Of a DNA stretch of 64,000 nt, positions 52,236 through 62,408 are shown in pieces. Source of the DNA: Mesorhizobium sp. B2-7-2 (GTDB lineage Bacteria; Pseudomonadota; Alphaproteobacteria; Rhizobiales; Rhizobiaceae); the NCBI RefSeq assembly GCF_006440775.1, contig NZ_VFTZ01000004.1:186001-250000 (forward strand), given 5' to 3'. Numbering within the stretch: position 1 is the first letter of the stretch; the number at the start of each line of letters is the position of its first letter. The notes under the pieces are model-generated. The model was not told the DNA's origin, made no database searches, and saw only the letters and a program-made list of their open reading frames with translations. Position numbers and translations under genes: made by a program.

Positions 52236-54178
52236 GCGTAGAGGCTTCGGCGAAGGGGAATATCGGGAGAATGAGGGGATGGTGCCAGAGGCGGAATCCA
52301 AGCAGAGAAAATAGCACTTGGTTTCTCAATTGCATAGTTATGAAGCAGCAGCAGCGCTGACCAACAAAAATACCAACAAAATATTTCTGTGGATTGGTTC
52401 GGTTCCCGAACATTGCCTTTCGGTCCGACGCCGCCGCACCCTAGATGCAGTCGAGCATCGCAGCGACTTATCACCTATCCATCGACAATCAAGTCACATG
52501 TATTTGCCATGCGATGTTTGCAACTTGGACAGAGTGTCCCCTGCGGACAAAATTCCTGAACGACTGCTTCGCCCTCATCGCAGCCATTAAAGTGAGTTTT
52601 GGTCACCTGGACGCGGACACTTAGACCAAATTCGGCAATGGAGGGCTCTTACCTGGGATGTCGAAGTGCCTAACGCCTCACTCGAGCCGTACTTTCCCTG
52701 ACGGTCAACCTGATCGCCAACTCGCATTGCGATGGTGATGTGATCGGCAGCAATTCGGCCCATGTCGCGTGCCGCACTGGACTCTGTTGCTGGGCCACAG
52801 ACCCGATCGACACTCGGAGTATGACCGTTTTCTGTTCGACTACCATCAAATCACGGGCGAACTGCCAACCGCATGCTCGAACTGTTTGAACGCCACGGTC
52901 GCGTGACCAATCGTTTCTCGGTGCTAAGCACGGACGATCATAATCAGATACACGCGGCGTTTTCGCCCGAGGACCTGATGGGGTCGAATTCATCCTGCGG
53001 GGCAAGGACGGGCCGATCGCAAAGGCTTTCACCGGGCGCGCACGCGCGCGGAGGAGGGCGTCCGGCAAAGATGCCGCAATCGCCGTGCCGGAGGGCTGTC
53101 CCACGACTATCGCCTGTGTTTCTGGCTCTCTGGCAAATATGCGGCAGGGACGTTTACAACTGGTGACGCCGGTAACGAACGCTGGCCTCTCGGGTACCGA
53201 ATAATGTCTCAACGTGTCTTCAGCACGCCCGACGAGTTCCGGGAGGGTCTCGATGGCATCGTCGACGAATATGCTCGAAAACCCGCCTCCCAACCGGCCA
53301 ATTCGCTTCCGCGGAGACCTGCAACACGAGGCGGGGGACCACTGCTTCCATCTCCGCTCACGGAACATTCAGCATCGAGTGCTCGACGGGGTGGTTCCGA
53401 TTTCCATTGTCATCTAATCGCGAGCGGGAACTGTACAGCCTCGGAGCTGATTATGGGGGTCACGGATGCAGCGAGCGTCCTTGCCATCGCCGACCTGCTC
53501 GATCAGCTATACGCGGCTGGGGTGATCGAAGAGGATCTCGACGACATTTCGCTTGGCAGAACGGGATGACGGGCGCGGGCCGCAGGCCGCGAGCTTTTTT
53601 GTCGCAACGCCACTGCCCTGCGTTCCACTCCGATAAAGCGGGCTATCGCGGCCGGTCCTCGACGAAATCGTGGTGCTCGCCGACGGCTTCGCCAATGACA
53701 ATGGCGCCAAGCTTACCGGACCCCTCTATGCCGTGGGTTGGCATTGAAGTCATTGGCAAGCCAAGCCGGCGTGGCGTTTCCCCTCGCAGATCATCTGGTC
53801 GCACCGTCCGTTGCGCTGTCACGTCATGGTTATCGTGCGCGATGCCGTCCGGCGACAGGGGCAGACTATCTGCCAGGCCTTGCCGCGGGCTTCCAATTGT
53901 AGATCGTCGCTTCGGAGATCCCATGCTTGCGAGCCGGTCCAGCATGTCCGATCTATCCACATTACGAATGTAACCCGTTTCGACGTTGACCCTTCAGAAC
54001 TTTGGATCTTCATTGCAGGACACGCTCCAATCGGCGCATTCGATGTTGAACGAAGGTCCATTTGCCGCTGGCAAAACTTACATCATCTAACTCGGGCTCA
54101 GTCAAAGTGGAAACAGCGTTCGGCTAAGCCGGAAACCGTCACATTTGATTCAACAATTCTTCGGTCAAAGGAGCAGCC
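52236..54178 (+). other. Long non-coding/degenerate stretch
   Basis: About 1.9 kb without an intact recognisable gene. All open frames are short, overlap on both strands and read as shadows. Short protein-like stretches survive: around 53060-53210 a plus-frame piece reading GKDAAIAVPEGCPTTIACVSG then a stop, around 53440-53570 (VLAIADLLDQLYAAGVIEEDL), and the oxidoreductase-like fragment listed separately. The base composition is less GC-rich at 52290-52600. It looks like decayed accessory DNA between the catabolic operon and the thioredoxin/effector genes. No transposase or insertion-sequence ends were recognised. Confidence 0.5.
53652..53747 (+). pseudogene. Fragment resembling the C-terminal part of a ferredoxin-NADP/glutamate-synthase-type oxidoreductase
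   Basis: A 31-codon open piece reads PVLDEIVVLADG, then FANDNGAKLTG and PLYAVGW before a stop. The GLYAVGW-like end resembles the 'LYAxGWxKRGP' region of FprA-type NADP oxidoreductases; the GYRGR just upstream is in a shifted frame. The rest of such a gene is absent. The resemblance is from memory of family motifs and is tentative. Confidence 0.3.
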
Positions 54179-54499
54179 ATGGCTACCGTGAAAGTCGATA
54201 TCGATAACTTCCAGTCGGAAGTTCTGGAATCCGCAGCACCCGTCGTCGTCGATTTCTGGGCCGAATGGTGCGATCCCTGCAAGATGATTGCTCCGAGCCT
54301 CGAGGAAATCTCCGTCGAGATGGAAGGCAAGATCAAGATCGCCAAGCTTAACATCGATGAAAACCCGGAACTCGCCGCCCAATTGGGCGTGCGCTCCATT
54401 CCGACGCTTGCGATCTTCAAAGGCGGCGAAGTGGCCGATTTCTCGGTCGGCGCCAAACCGAAGACAGCTCTTTTGAACTGGATTTCGAACGCTGCCTGA
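54179..54499 (+). CDS. trxA: Thioredoxin with WCDPC active site
   Basis: A 106-residue thioredoxin of normal length: [22 protein letters not shown] at 22-43, the cis-Pro loop SIPTL near 74 and FKGGEVAD. The active site is WCDPC where nearly all thioredoxins have WCGPC. An acidic residue between the cysteines should shift redox potential and the pKa of the nucleophile toward a less reducing, more disulfide-isomerase-like behaviour (inference). An AAAGGAG Shine-Dalgarno lies 8 bp upstream. After the stop a short hairpin AGGGC-TCA-GCCCT (54570-54582) followed by TTT might end transcription. The gene sits in decayed accessory DNA and is probably a second copy rather than the housekeeping trxA. 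Confidence 0.92.
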   Translation: MATVKVDIDNFQSEVLESAAPVVVDFWAEWCDPCKMIAPSLEEISVEMEGKIKIAKLNIDENPELAAQLGVRSIPTLAIFKGGEVADFSVGAKPKTALLNWISNAA

Positions 54500-54777
54500 T
54501 CGAGGTCGCTCAAATGAAGAAACCGTAGATCCGCCCCGTGGGTTCATAGTGATTTATTGGCATTTGTACAGGGCTCAGCCCTTTGTGCTTCCGCTTTATG
54601 CCGGAACGAACGAGTGGCGAGGAAGCTTTTCACTGGGGCGTTGTCGAGGCAGTTGCCGTTGCGTGAATGCCGCAGCTTTCACGCATGCCGTTGCAGGTTC
54701 GCGTGACCGCACTCAACCAATGACGCCCTGTTGTTGACAGGCTTAGGCGATGCGTCTTGCTGGATCGGAGAGGGAAT

Positions 54778-57700
54778 ATGGGCAGTACCGGAGAGTTGGT
54801 CGGACAAGCAGGGCGTCCTGATAGCGAAGAAGGCCCGCACCGCGTCTCCGACGCAATGTCGGACCAGCAGGAGACGCGCGAAGCGACGCTTGCCATCGCC
54901 GGCGCGGTGGTTGCCCGCGACGGCAATCTCGACGGATTCTCTGATTCAGAATTGGCCAATCTGGTGAACGGTTTCGGCAAGTGGCCGGAAGAAGAAAAAG
55001 CACGCAAGGCGATCGTTGCCATCGCCAGCGAGCTCGGTTCCAAGGGCCGTCGCTTCAGTGCTTTCGGCACGCCCGCACTAGTCAGGATCGCCAATGGCCT
55101 GTCGCGGGGTATCGAGGCGGGAGAGACCGCCGGCGAGGTCGCCGAACCGGCCTTGCTGAAGGACCGGCTGCATCAGCTGGCGCACTACCTGCAATATGCC
55201 GAGGATCGGCTCCAGCAGGCCGATGTCCATGCCGTCGCGGGTATATTCAAGGCGTTGGGCAAGGCGCAGTTGTTGGATGATCTGGGTATGCTGGCACAGC
55301 CGGGGCTGGACAGGCTCGAGGTGTTACGTGCCGCTCCCGGGTTTAAGCTCGACAACAACCTCGAGACGATGGGCAATCTTTGCAGCTCCCTGCTGCCACT
55401 AGCTCGCAGCCCGAAGCCGGCGTTGCGCTGGCACCGCAAGTCGACGCTGAACCTGCTCAACGCCATCCAGCCGGTGGTGGAACACAAGATAGATGCCTAT
55501 CTCGCAGCAGGCCAGGCCGAGCGTACCAGCGGCGCCAATGCAAGCCGCCGCCCGGCGCTTTCGATCCATCAGGTGCTCAAGACCCGGGCGGTGCTGGAGA
55601 CGCTCTACCGGCGGCCCTATGTCGACGGCGACGAGCTCGCCTTGCGGGCCAGGCAGGAAGAGCTGCATGGCAAGACTAGGCAGATACTGAAGAGCGCCCG
55701 CACCCTCATCGACGCCGACCTTTCCTACAAGAGCTGGAACGTGATCGCCTCTATCGAGGCGAAGGAACCGCTCGAAGCGCTCGACACCTTCATGGCGCAG
55801 AACGCATCGATGATCCAGGCCCAGCATGCAGCCGCCAGCTTCGATGTTCATCGGGTGCTTCAGGCCATGGACCAAGAGCCGAGACCGCCGCAAGGCGATG
55901 CCGGACTAATGCGGCTGCCGGTGGTCGACATGCAAGGCCAGCCGCTGGCCAGCGAAGCCGAGTTGCGCTATTCCATTTTCCATCGCTTGACCTCGGGCGC
56001 GGTGAACGTGGTGGCGGTGCAGCTAAAGGGAACTCCGACTGGCGCCATGTTGACACGCACGGTGGCCGTGGAGGGCGTGCCCTACCGCATGGACCTGTTC
56101 GGCGGCAGCAAACTGAAGCCGCCGCAAAGGAGCCTTAACCAGCTTGCCTCTGACCTGCCCTTCACGGCCGCAGAGGCCCCAAGCGGCAAGCTTTTGGCGA
56201 TCCCCTATGCCGAGACGGCTCCGGGTACGGCCTTTGAGCAGCTGTCGCGGGCCTGGGCGCCGTTCAAGGAAGCCTATTACTATACCCAGCGCCGCGGATT
56301 TGCCGCGCCGCCGGGCATCCCCGACGTTGGCCCGCATGATTATGCGCTGGAAGGGTGCTTCAAGCTGTCCCTTCTGCCCGACCGCCCCGCAGGCGCGGTG
56401 CATCCCTTCCGGTTCGAGGGGCGAGACGGCGAGATCGCCTTGCGGCCGCATGACGGCTGCGGCTTCATCAGGGCGTCGCTGGCCGAGCGCATGCCGTCCG
56501 TTGCCCGGGCTCGCCACGACGCTCCCGAGCGGATGCCTGCCTTTGCCGATAAAAGGCAATCGGCGGTACCGCCCACGGCGCTGCAACATTATCCGCGCAG
56601 CGTCGAGGTGGCACAGGAGACCCGCGAGAAGGCTCTGGCGTGGCTCGAAACCCATCAAAGCCTCACCACCGAGGAGCTGTTTCGGACGGTCACGGGCGGG
56701 CATATCGAGGGTTCGAACGCTATCGCCGTGCCGTCCAGTGACGAATGCCTGTATGTGCCGACGGGCAAGAGCAAGACCTTGACCCGTGACGCTGGCGTAC
56801 TTGTCGGACGCTCCCCCTATGACAAGCCCAACCTGCGCCCGTTCGCCGCCGACCGGGTCAGGTCGGCGCGCGATGGCGACCGCACCGCGGCGTTCCTGGA
56901 TCGGTGCGTGGCCTTCCAATACAGCTTCAACGTCGCGCACAGATCGGGGGCTAGGCTTGCCGCCGACGATCCGACCTTCTTTGCCAAAGGCGTCTTGATC
57001 GTTGTGCCCGACGAAATGTGGCCGGCGGACTTCGCCGACCGCGGGATGGTGATGTCTGCCGAGGACGTAAAGTGCCATTCGCGCTGGCTGGAGGAAAAGG
57101 ACCGGGTTAAGACCGACACCGCGCTCGAGTGCGTCGGCATCCTGCAGGCGACGGAGGTGTTCGCGCCCGGCTCTTTGGTTGCGGTTCCGACCGTCCAACA
57201 AAAAATGCTCGACGGCGATTTTGATGGCGATGCCGTCATCATCATCGGCGACCAGCCTCGCCTTTACGAGCATGTGCGCCAGTTCGACGCGCAGCTGCAG
57301 GCGCGCGGCATCGCCTCGATGAAGCCGCCGAAGTCGCACACGCCGGCCATTGAGAAAGGCGGCTACCAGTTCAGCCGGTCCAAGCAGATCCTGTCGGCCA
57401 CCGGGCTGGTGCTGGAGACCTACAGCTGCCTGCAGCGCAACGTGCTGGCGCAGCCGCTGGAGGCGCAACGCTGGTTTGCTGAGCGTGCCATCTTCGGCAC
57501 CTACGAGGGCATTCATCAAGAGCTCAAGGCCGACATCCGTGCATTGTTGCAGGAAGATCGGCCGAATGGCCAGACCCTCCATGAGCTGATCGCCAGGGCG
57601 GGGGAAGACAGCAAGACCGCCCGGCATCCGGTGGCCTGCGAACTGGCCGCGTTGCTAGTGGCCGAGCTCCAGGACTGGAACCTGCAGCTCAATAGCGAGC

Positions 57701-59655
57701 CGGCTCATGAGCAGTCGGACGTCAAGCAGAAGTTTGCGCGATCCGTGGCCTCAACCGGCGCGAAGCCTGCCGTCAGCGCCGAGGCCGCCGCGCTCTTCCC
57801 GAAACTCAGCGAATCCTATCCGGCAACCGCTGATGCCAGGAAACGCGTCGACTTCCTGCTCAACCGCTATCAGGCGCGCATTGATCCGCGGCCCGACGGC
57901 TACAACCCGGTCGATCTGCATGAAAGCGCGATCAATCTGTTGAGCGTCGGCATCAAGGTCGGCACGGACGCCTACAAGTCCGAAACCGGTGCGCGAGTGT
58001 TCATGCAAAAAACCACCGAATTGCAGCGGCTCATAGAGCAGAGGCCGGGCTTCAAGTCGGCGCCCTATGTCAAGTCGCAGGCGGCAAAGCTCCAACAGGG
58101 CCGGTTCGACGTCGATGGCAGCCTGGCGGATCTGAAGGACAACCCCACGCTGGCGGCGTCGGTCATGGAGGCCTCGATCAGACTCGCCGTCGAAAACCGA
58201 ATACTGCCCAGCGCCTTAGCAATTCCGGCCTACGACGACCCCGCCAGCAGGATAGCGCCGAACAGCGAACAGGCCCTGGAGCGCGCCAGGCTCGAAGCCG
58301 CCCTCGCCCAAGCGCAAGAAAGCGCGATTACCGAAACTGTGCATGCGGTTGCCGAGCTTTTGCGGCAGGACGGCATCGAGGTGCAGGTGCCGCATCTTGA
58401 TCAACGGTCGCGTGGGCAGATCGGGACAGCCAACGAGTTGACCGGCCAGGGCGTGAGCGCGGCGCCGGATGCCCAACTGGTCACCAGTGCAGTGCGCCAT
58501 GTCTTTGAGATCCCGGACGAGGCTTTTACGCGCGCCTTCAGGAAGGCGGCACTGGCCTTCGAGGAGCGTGACTGCAGCGAGGTCGAGACCACCAACTGGT
58601 TCATCAGGATGGACACGCAGGGGTTACGCGGCGTTCACACGGCGTTCAGAACCGCACAGAACTATCGCTTCGAGGTCGAGTTCCATACGCCGGCCAGTTA
58701 CCGGGCCGAGCTCGCGCAGCGCGCGCAGAGCGAATGCGAGCTGGTCCCCATTCCCCGTGGTGCCTGGGACATATTACACTGGGGCTCGTCAGGAGAAAGC
58801 AGGTCGAGGGCGGCAGGGACCTCCAGGTCGCCCACCGTCGCAAGACAACAGAGTGCGGTCATTCTCTCGCCGCATGCCGGCAAGATCGTCGCGGCCCTCG
58901 GTACGAGGCCGGTCGTGCTCGTCGGCATGCCGGCGAGCGGCAAGTCGAGCATCGGCCCCCGCCTTGCCAGGGAGCTGGGGGTGGAGTTTGTCGACATCGA
59001 TAAACTTATCATCAAAGGGCACGGCGATATTAAGGATATATTCGAGCGCCGTGGCGAGCCCTACTTCAGGGAGCTGGAGACTAGAGAGCTCGCCGAGCAG
59101 TTGAAGAAAGGCCCCATGGTCATCGCAACCGGCGGCGGCGGCTTTGTCAAGCAGCCCAATCGAGACCTGATCCGCGAGAAGGCGGTGTCAATCTGGCTCA
59201 ACACCGACCTGGATGAGATCGGCAGGCGCCTCCACCTGCAGCAGCGCTCCACGGGCGACACCGGCCGGCCGCTGCTGCAAGGCCCCGACATCAAGCAGCA
59301 GCTCGAAAACATGTTAGAAAAGCGCGGGCCAGACTACCAACAGGCCGATATCAAGGTGGTCCCGACCTTTAGAAAAGACAAGAAGAACGCCGGCATTTGC
59401 GTGGAGGCGCTCCACGATTTTCTGTGCAGCAGGGAGAGAGAAGCCGCCCTGACGCCCGCTGCCGAGATGTCACATGTCTCCGGTGCTTCCGGCACAGTCG
59501 TGGAAACCATCCAGGCGCCGGCGGCACCAATGAGTCAAGGTGAACTGCCGCCTCTCGACACCCTCACCGCCGACCCGCAGCCTTTGCTGGCCGGCAATAA
59601 CGCACGAGCGGATTTAGCATCTTCCATGAGAAGCAGAGAACGCTCAAGTCGATGA
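54778..59655 (+). CDS. Giant putative host-directed effector: SKWP-like repeat, RNA-polymerase-like DFDGD motif, C-terminal shikimate kinase domain, T4SS-type signal
   Basis: A 1625-residue protein. The ATG at 54778 has a GGAGAGGG Shine-Dalgarno; an in-frame TTG 21 bp earlier is less likely. Residues about 55-80 contain LANLVNGFGKWPEEEKARKA, a variant of the SKWP repeat of XopAD/RipS-type effectors; helical repeats continue to about 350. The middle (about 390-950) has DGDFDGDAVII at 812-822, preceded by LVAVPTVQQKML, like the catalytic barrel of RNA polymerases. From about 1376 to 1545 lies a shikimate kinase domain with P-loop GMPASGKSS (1383), VDIDKLI, YFRELE, ATGGGGF and a GRPLL lid. The last residues R-x7-RSRER-SSR match the VirB/D4 export signal. 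No signal peptide, membrane segment or tts box was found. Related large effectors are known in Mesorhizobium (Mlr6361 type). Confidence 0.8.
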   Translation: MGSTGELVGQAGRPDSEEGPHRVSDAMSDQQETREATLAIAGAVVARDGNLDGFSDSELANLVNGFGKWPEEEKARKAIVAIASELGSKGRRFSAFGTPALVRIANGLSRGIEAGETAGEVAEPALLKDRLHQLAHYLQYAEDRLQQADVHAVAGIFKALGKAQLLDDLGMLAQPGLDRLEVLRAAPGFKLDNNLETMGNLCSSLLPLARSPKPALRWHRKSTLNLLNAIQPVVEHKIDAYLAAGQAERTSGANASRRPALSIHQVLKTRAVLETLYRRPYVDGDELALRARQEELHGKTRQILKSARTLIDADLSYKSWNVIASIEAKEPLEALDTFMAQNASMIQAQHAAASFDVHRVLQAMDQEPRPPQGDAGLMRLPVVDMQGQPLASEAELRYSIFHRLTSGAVNVVAVQLKGTPTGAMLTRTVAVEGVPYRMDLFGGSKLKPPQRSLNQLASDLPFTAAEAPSGKLLAIPYAETAPGTAFEQLSRAWAPFKEAYYYTQRRGFAAPPGIPDVGPHDYALEGCFKLSLLPDRPAGAVHPFRFEGRDGEIALRPHDGCGFIRASLAERMPSVARARHDAPERMPAFADKRQSAVPPTALQHYPRSVEVAQETREKALAWLETHQSLTTEELFRTVTGGHIEGSNAIAVPSSDECLYVPTGKSKTLTRDAGVLVGRSPYDKPNLRPFAADRVRSARDGDRTAAFLDRCVAFQYSFNVAHRSGARLAADDPTFFAKGVLIVVPDEMWPADFADRGMVMSAEDVKCHSRWLEEKDRVKTDTALECVGILQATEVFAPGSLVAVPTVQQKMLDGDFDGDAVIIIGDQPRLYEHVRQFDAQLQARGIASMKPPKSHTPAIEKGGYQFSRSKQILSATGLVLETYSCLQRNVLAQPLEAQRWFAERAIFGTYEGIHQELKADIRALLQEDRPNGQTLHELIARAGEDSKTARHPVACELAALLVAELQDWNLQLNSEPAHEQSDVKQKFARSVASTGAKPAVSAEAAALFPKLSESYPATADARKRVDFLLNRYQARIDPRPDGYNPVDLHESAINLLSVGIKVGTDAYKSETGARVFMQKTTELQRLIEQRPGFKSAPYVKSQAAKLQQGRFDVDGSLADLKDNPTLAASVMEASIRLAVENRILPSALAIPAYDDPASRIAPNSEQALERARLEAALAQAQESAITETVHAVAELLRQDGIEVQVPHLDQRSRGQIGTANELTGQGVSAAPDAQLVTSAVRHVFEIPDEAFTRAFRKAALAFEERDCSEVETTNWFIRMDTQGLRGVHTAFRTAQNYRFEVEFHTPASYRAELAQRAQSECELVPIPRGAWDILHWGSSGESRSRAAGTSRSPTVARQQSAVILSPHAGKIVAALGTRPVVLVGMPASGKSSIGPRLARELGVEFVDIDKLIIKGHGDIKDIFERRGEPYFRELETRELAEQLKKGPMVIATGGGGFVKQPNRDLIREKAVSIWLNTDLDEIGRRLHLQQRSTGDTGRPLLQGPDIKQQLENMLEKRGPDYQQADIKVVPTFRKDKKNAGICVEALHDFLCSREREAALTPAAEMSHVSGASGTVVETIQAPAAPMSQGELPPLDTLTADPQPLLAGNNARADLASSMRSRERSSR

Positions 59656-59841
59656 CAACAAGCTTTAGGCGACAACGATCAGGTCCTTTCGCAGGTTTGG
59701 TGCAGGGGGCGGGTTCGCGCCGAATGCTAACAAAAGTGGGAATCGCATGCATAAAGTCGTCAGAAGCCTCTGGCCGAGTCGATCTGGTCCTAGATGACAC
59801 AGGAGATTCGTTGACCGCCCAATGGCCCGCCCTTCACAGCA

Positions 59842-60018
59842 GTGATGCGGCAGCAGGGCTTCGTTCGCGGTCTGGCAAGGTCTCGAGATGACAGGCTGCT
59901 TGTGCTTGGGATCGAGGTCATGGCCGAGGGCGTGGAGACAGAGGCAGACCGACAAATTCTGCACAGCTTGGCTGCAGAACCGCTCAGGGCTTCCTGTCCC
60001 TATGCCCCAATCACTTGA
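59842..60018 (+). pseudogene. Remnant of an EAL-domain cyclic-di-GMP phosphodiesterase
   Basis: A 58-codon open stretch contains LGIEVMAEGVETEADRQIL, which matches the conserved VxAEGVETExQxxxL segment near the end of EAL domains. The stretch stops shortly afterwards (YAPIT) without the GYLFSRP-type ending, and nothing of the remaining ~200 residues is present upstream. It lies in the 583-bp gap (59656-60238) between the effector and groEL; the rest of that gap shows no other gene. Confidence 0.6.
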
Positions 60019-60183
60019 ATTTGCAGTAAAAGAGTACGCGAAAGAGTTGTGACCGGTACCAGCTGTTGCTGACTGCATCAAGAAGAGCGTCAAAGGACGA
60101 GATGGGTGCTGGAAATGGACATGAGGTAATAGGCGGTATCAAGCGGCCAGTACGACGATGTAGCTGTGGTTCCGCGAAGTTGT

Positions 60184-60215
60184 GCAAAAAAAGGGCGGCA
60201 TCGCTGCCGCCCTTT
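60184..60215 (-). terminator. Rho-independent terminator of groESL
   Basis: An 11-bp perfect stem AAAGGGCGGCA / TGCCGCCCTTT with a four-base loop (60190-60215) is followed, on the minus strand, by a run of T (60186-60192 as A on the plus strand). It lies about 25 bp beyond the groEL stop, exactly where the operon should end. Confidence 0.92.
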
Positions 60216-60238
60216 CCGTATTGCGCAGGTAGCGTGGA

Positions 60239-61927
<1,689 letters not shown>

Positions 61928-61964
61928 CTAAATTCAGATTGGATGTGATGAAAGGCGACGGCGG

Positions 61965-62261
61965 TCAGCCGATGATGCCCATCACGTCGGATTCCTTCAT
62001 GATCAGAAGGTCTTCGCCATTGAGCTTGACTTCGGTGCCCGACCACTTGCCGAACAGGATGCGGTCGCCAGCCTTGACGTCCAGCGGGACCAGCTTGCCG
62101 GTTTCGTCACGAGCACCGGAGCCGACAGCGATGATCTCGCCTTCCTGCGGCTTTTCCTTTGCCGTATCCGGGATGATGATCCCGCCCGCGGTCTTGGATT
62201 CGGATTCGACCCGCCGAACGACCACGCGGTCATGAAGCGGGCGGAACTTCGACTTTGCCAT
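61965..62261 (-). CDS. groES: Co-chaperonin GroES (10 kDa)
   Basis: A 98-residue GroES with [19 protein letters not shown], the mobile loop [22 protein letters not shown] and the terminal [13 protein letters not shown]. The ATG at 62261 has GAGGAAGAAAAA upstream; a longer frame to 62351 would run through the CIRCE element and is rejected. The 5' leader contains a hairpin GTCCGGC-CAC-GCCGGAC (62296-62312). It caps GroEL during protein folding. Confidence 0.98.
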   Translation of the reverse strand: MAKSKFRPLHDRVVVRRVESESKTAGGIIIPDTAKEKPQEGEIIAVGSGARDETGKLVPLDVKAGDRILFGKWSGTEVKLNGEDLLIMKESDVMGIIG

Positions 62262-62344
62262 TTTTTCTTCCTCGGTGAGAGCGGTGAGAAACACCGTCCG
62301 GCCACGCCGGACAAACTGCAAAGCCCGGCTTTGCCGGACCGTTG

Positions 62345-62371
62345 TTAGCACTCACCGCGAGCGAGTGCTAA
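62345..62371. promoter_or_regulatory. CIRCE operator (HrcA binding site)
   Basis: TTAGCACTC at 62345-62353 and GAGTGCTAA at 62363-62371 are separated by exactly nine bases, a perfect match to the CIRCE consensus. The HrcA repressor binds here and releases on heat shock. It lies directly downstream of the groES promoter and within the leader. Confidence 0.98.
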
Positions 62372-62380
62372 CAACGGGAG

Positions 62381-62408
62381 GATTAAGGGGTAAGCCGGAG
62401 ATAGTCAA
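62381..62408 (-). promoter_or_regulatory. Housekeeping-type promoter of groESL
   Basis: Read on the minus strand, TTGACT (62408-62403) and TTAATC (62386-62381) are 16 bases apart and resemble the alphaproteobacterial CTTGAC / CTATAT promoter. The predicted transcription start falls at the edge of CIRCE, the normal layout for HrcA repression. Confidence 0.55.

Noticed and set aside
52670..53368. Minus-strand open frame of 232 codons in the decayed stretch
   Set aside because: No ribosome-binding site, no motifs, and protein-like pieces lie in other frames on the opposite strand.
54660..54700. Possible tts box (TtsI site) before the giant effector
   Set aside because: Only the CAGCTT core near 54673 fits; the CGAAAGCT half and the trailing CC are missing.
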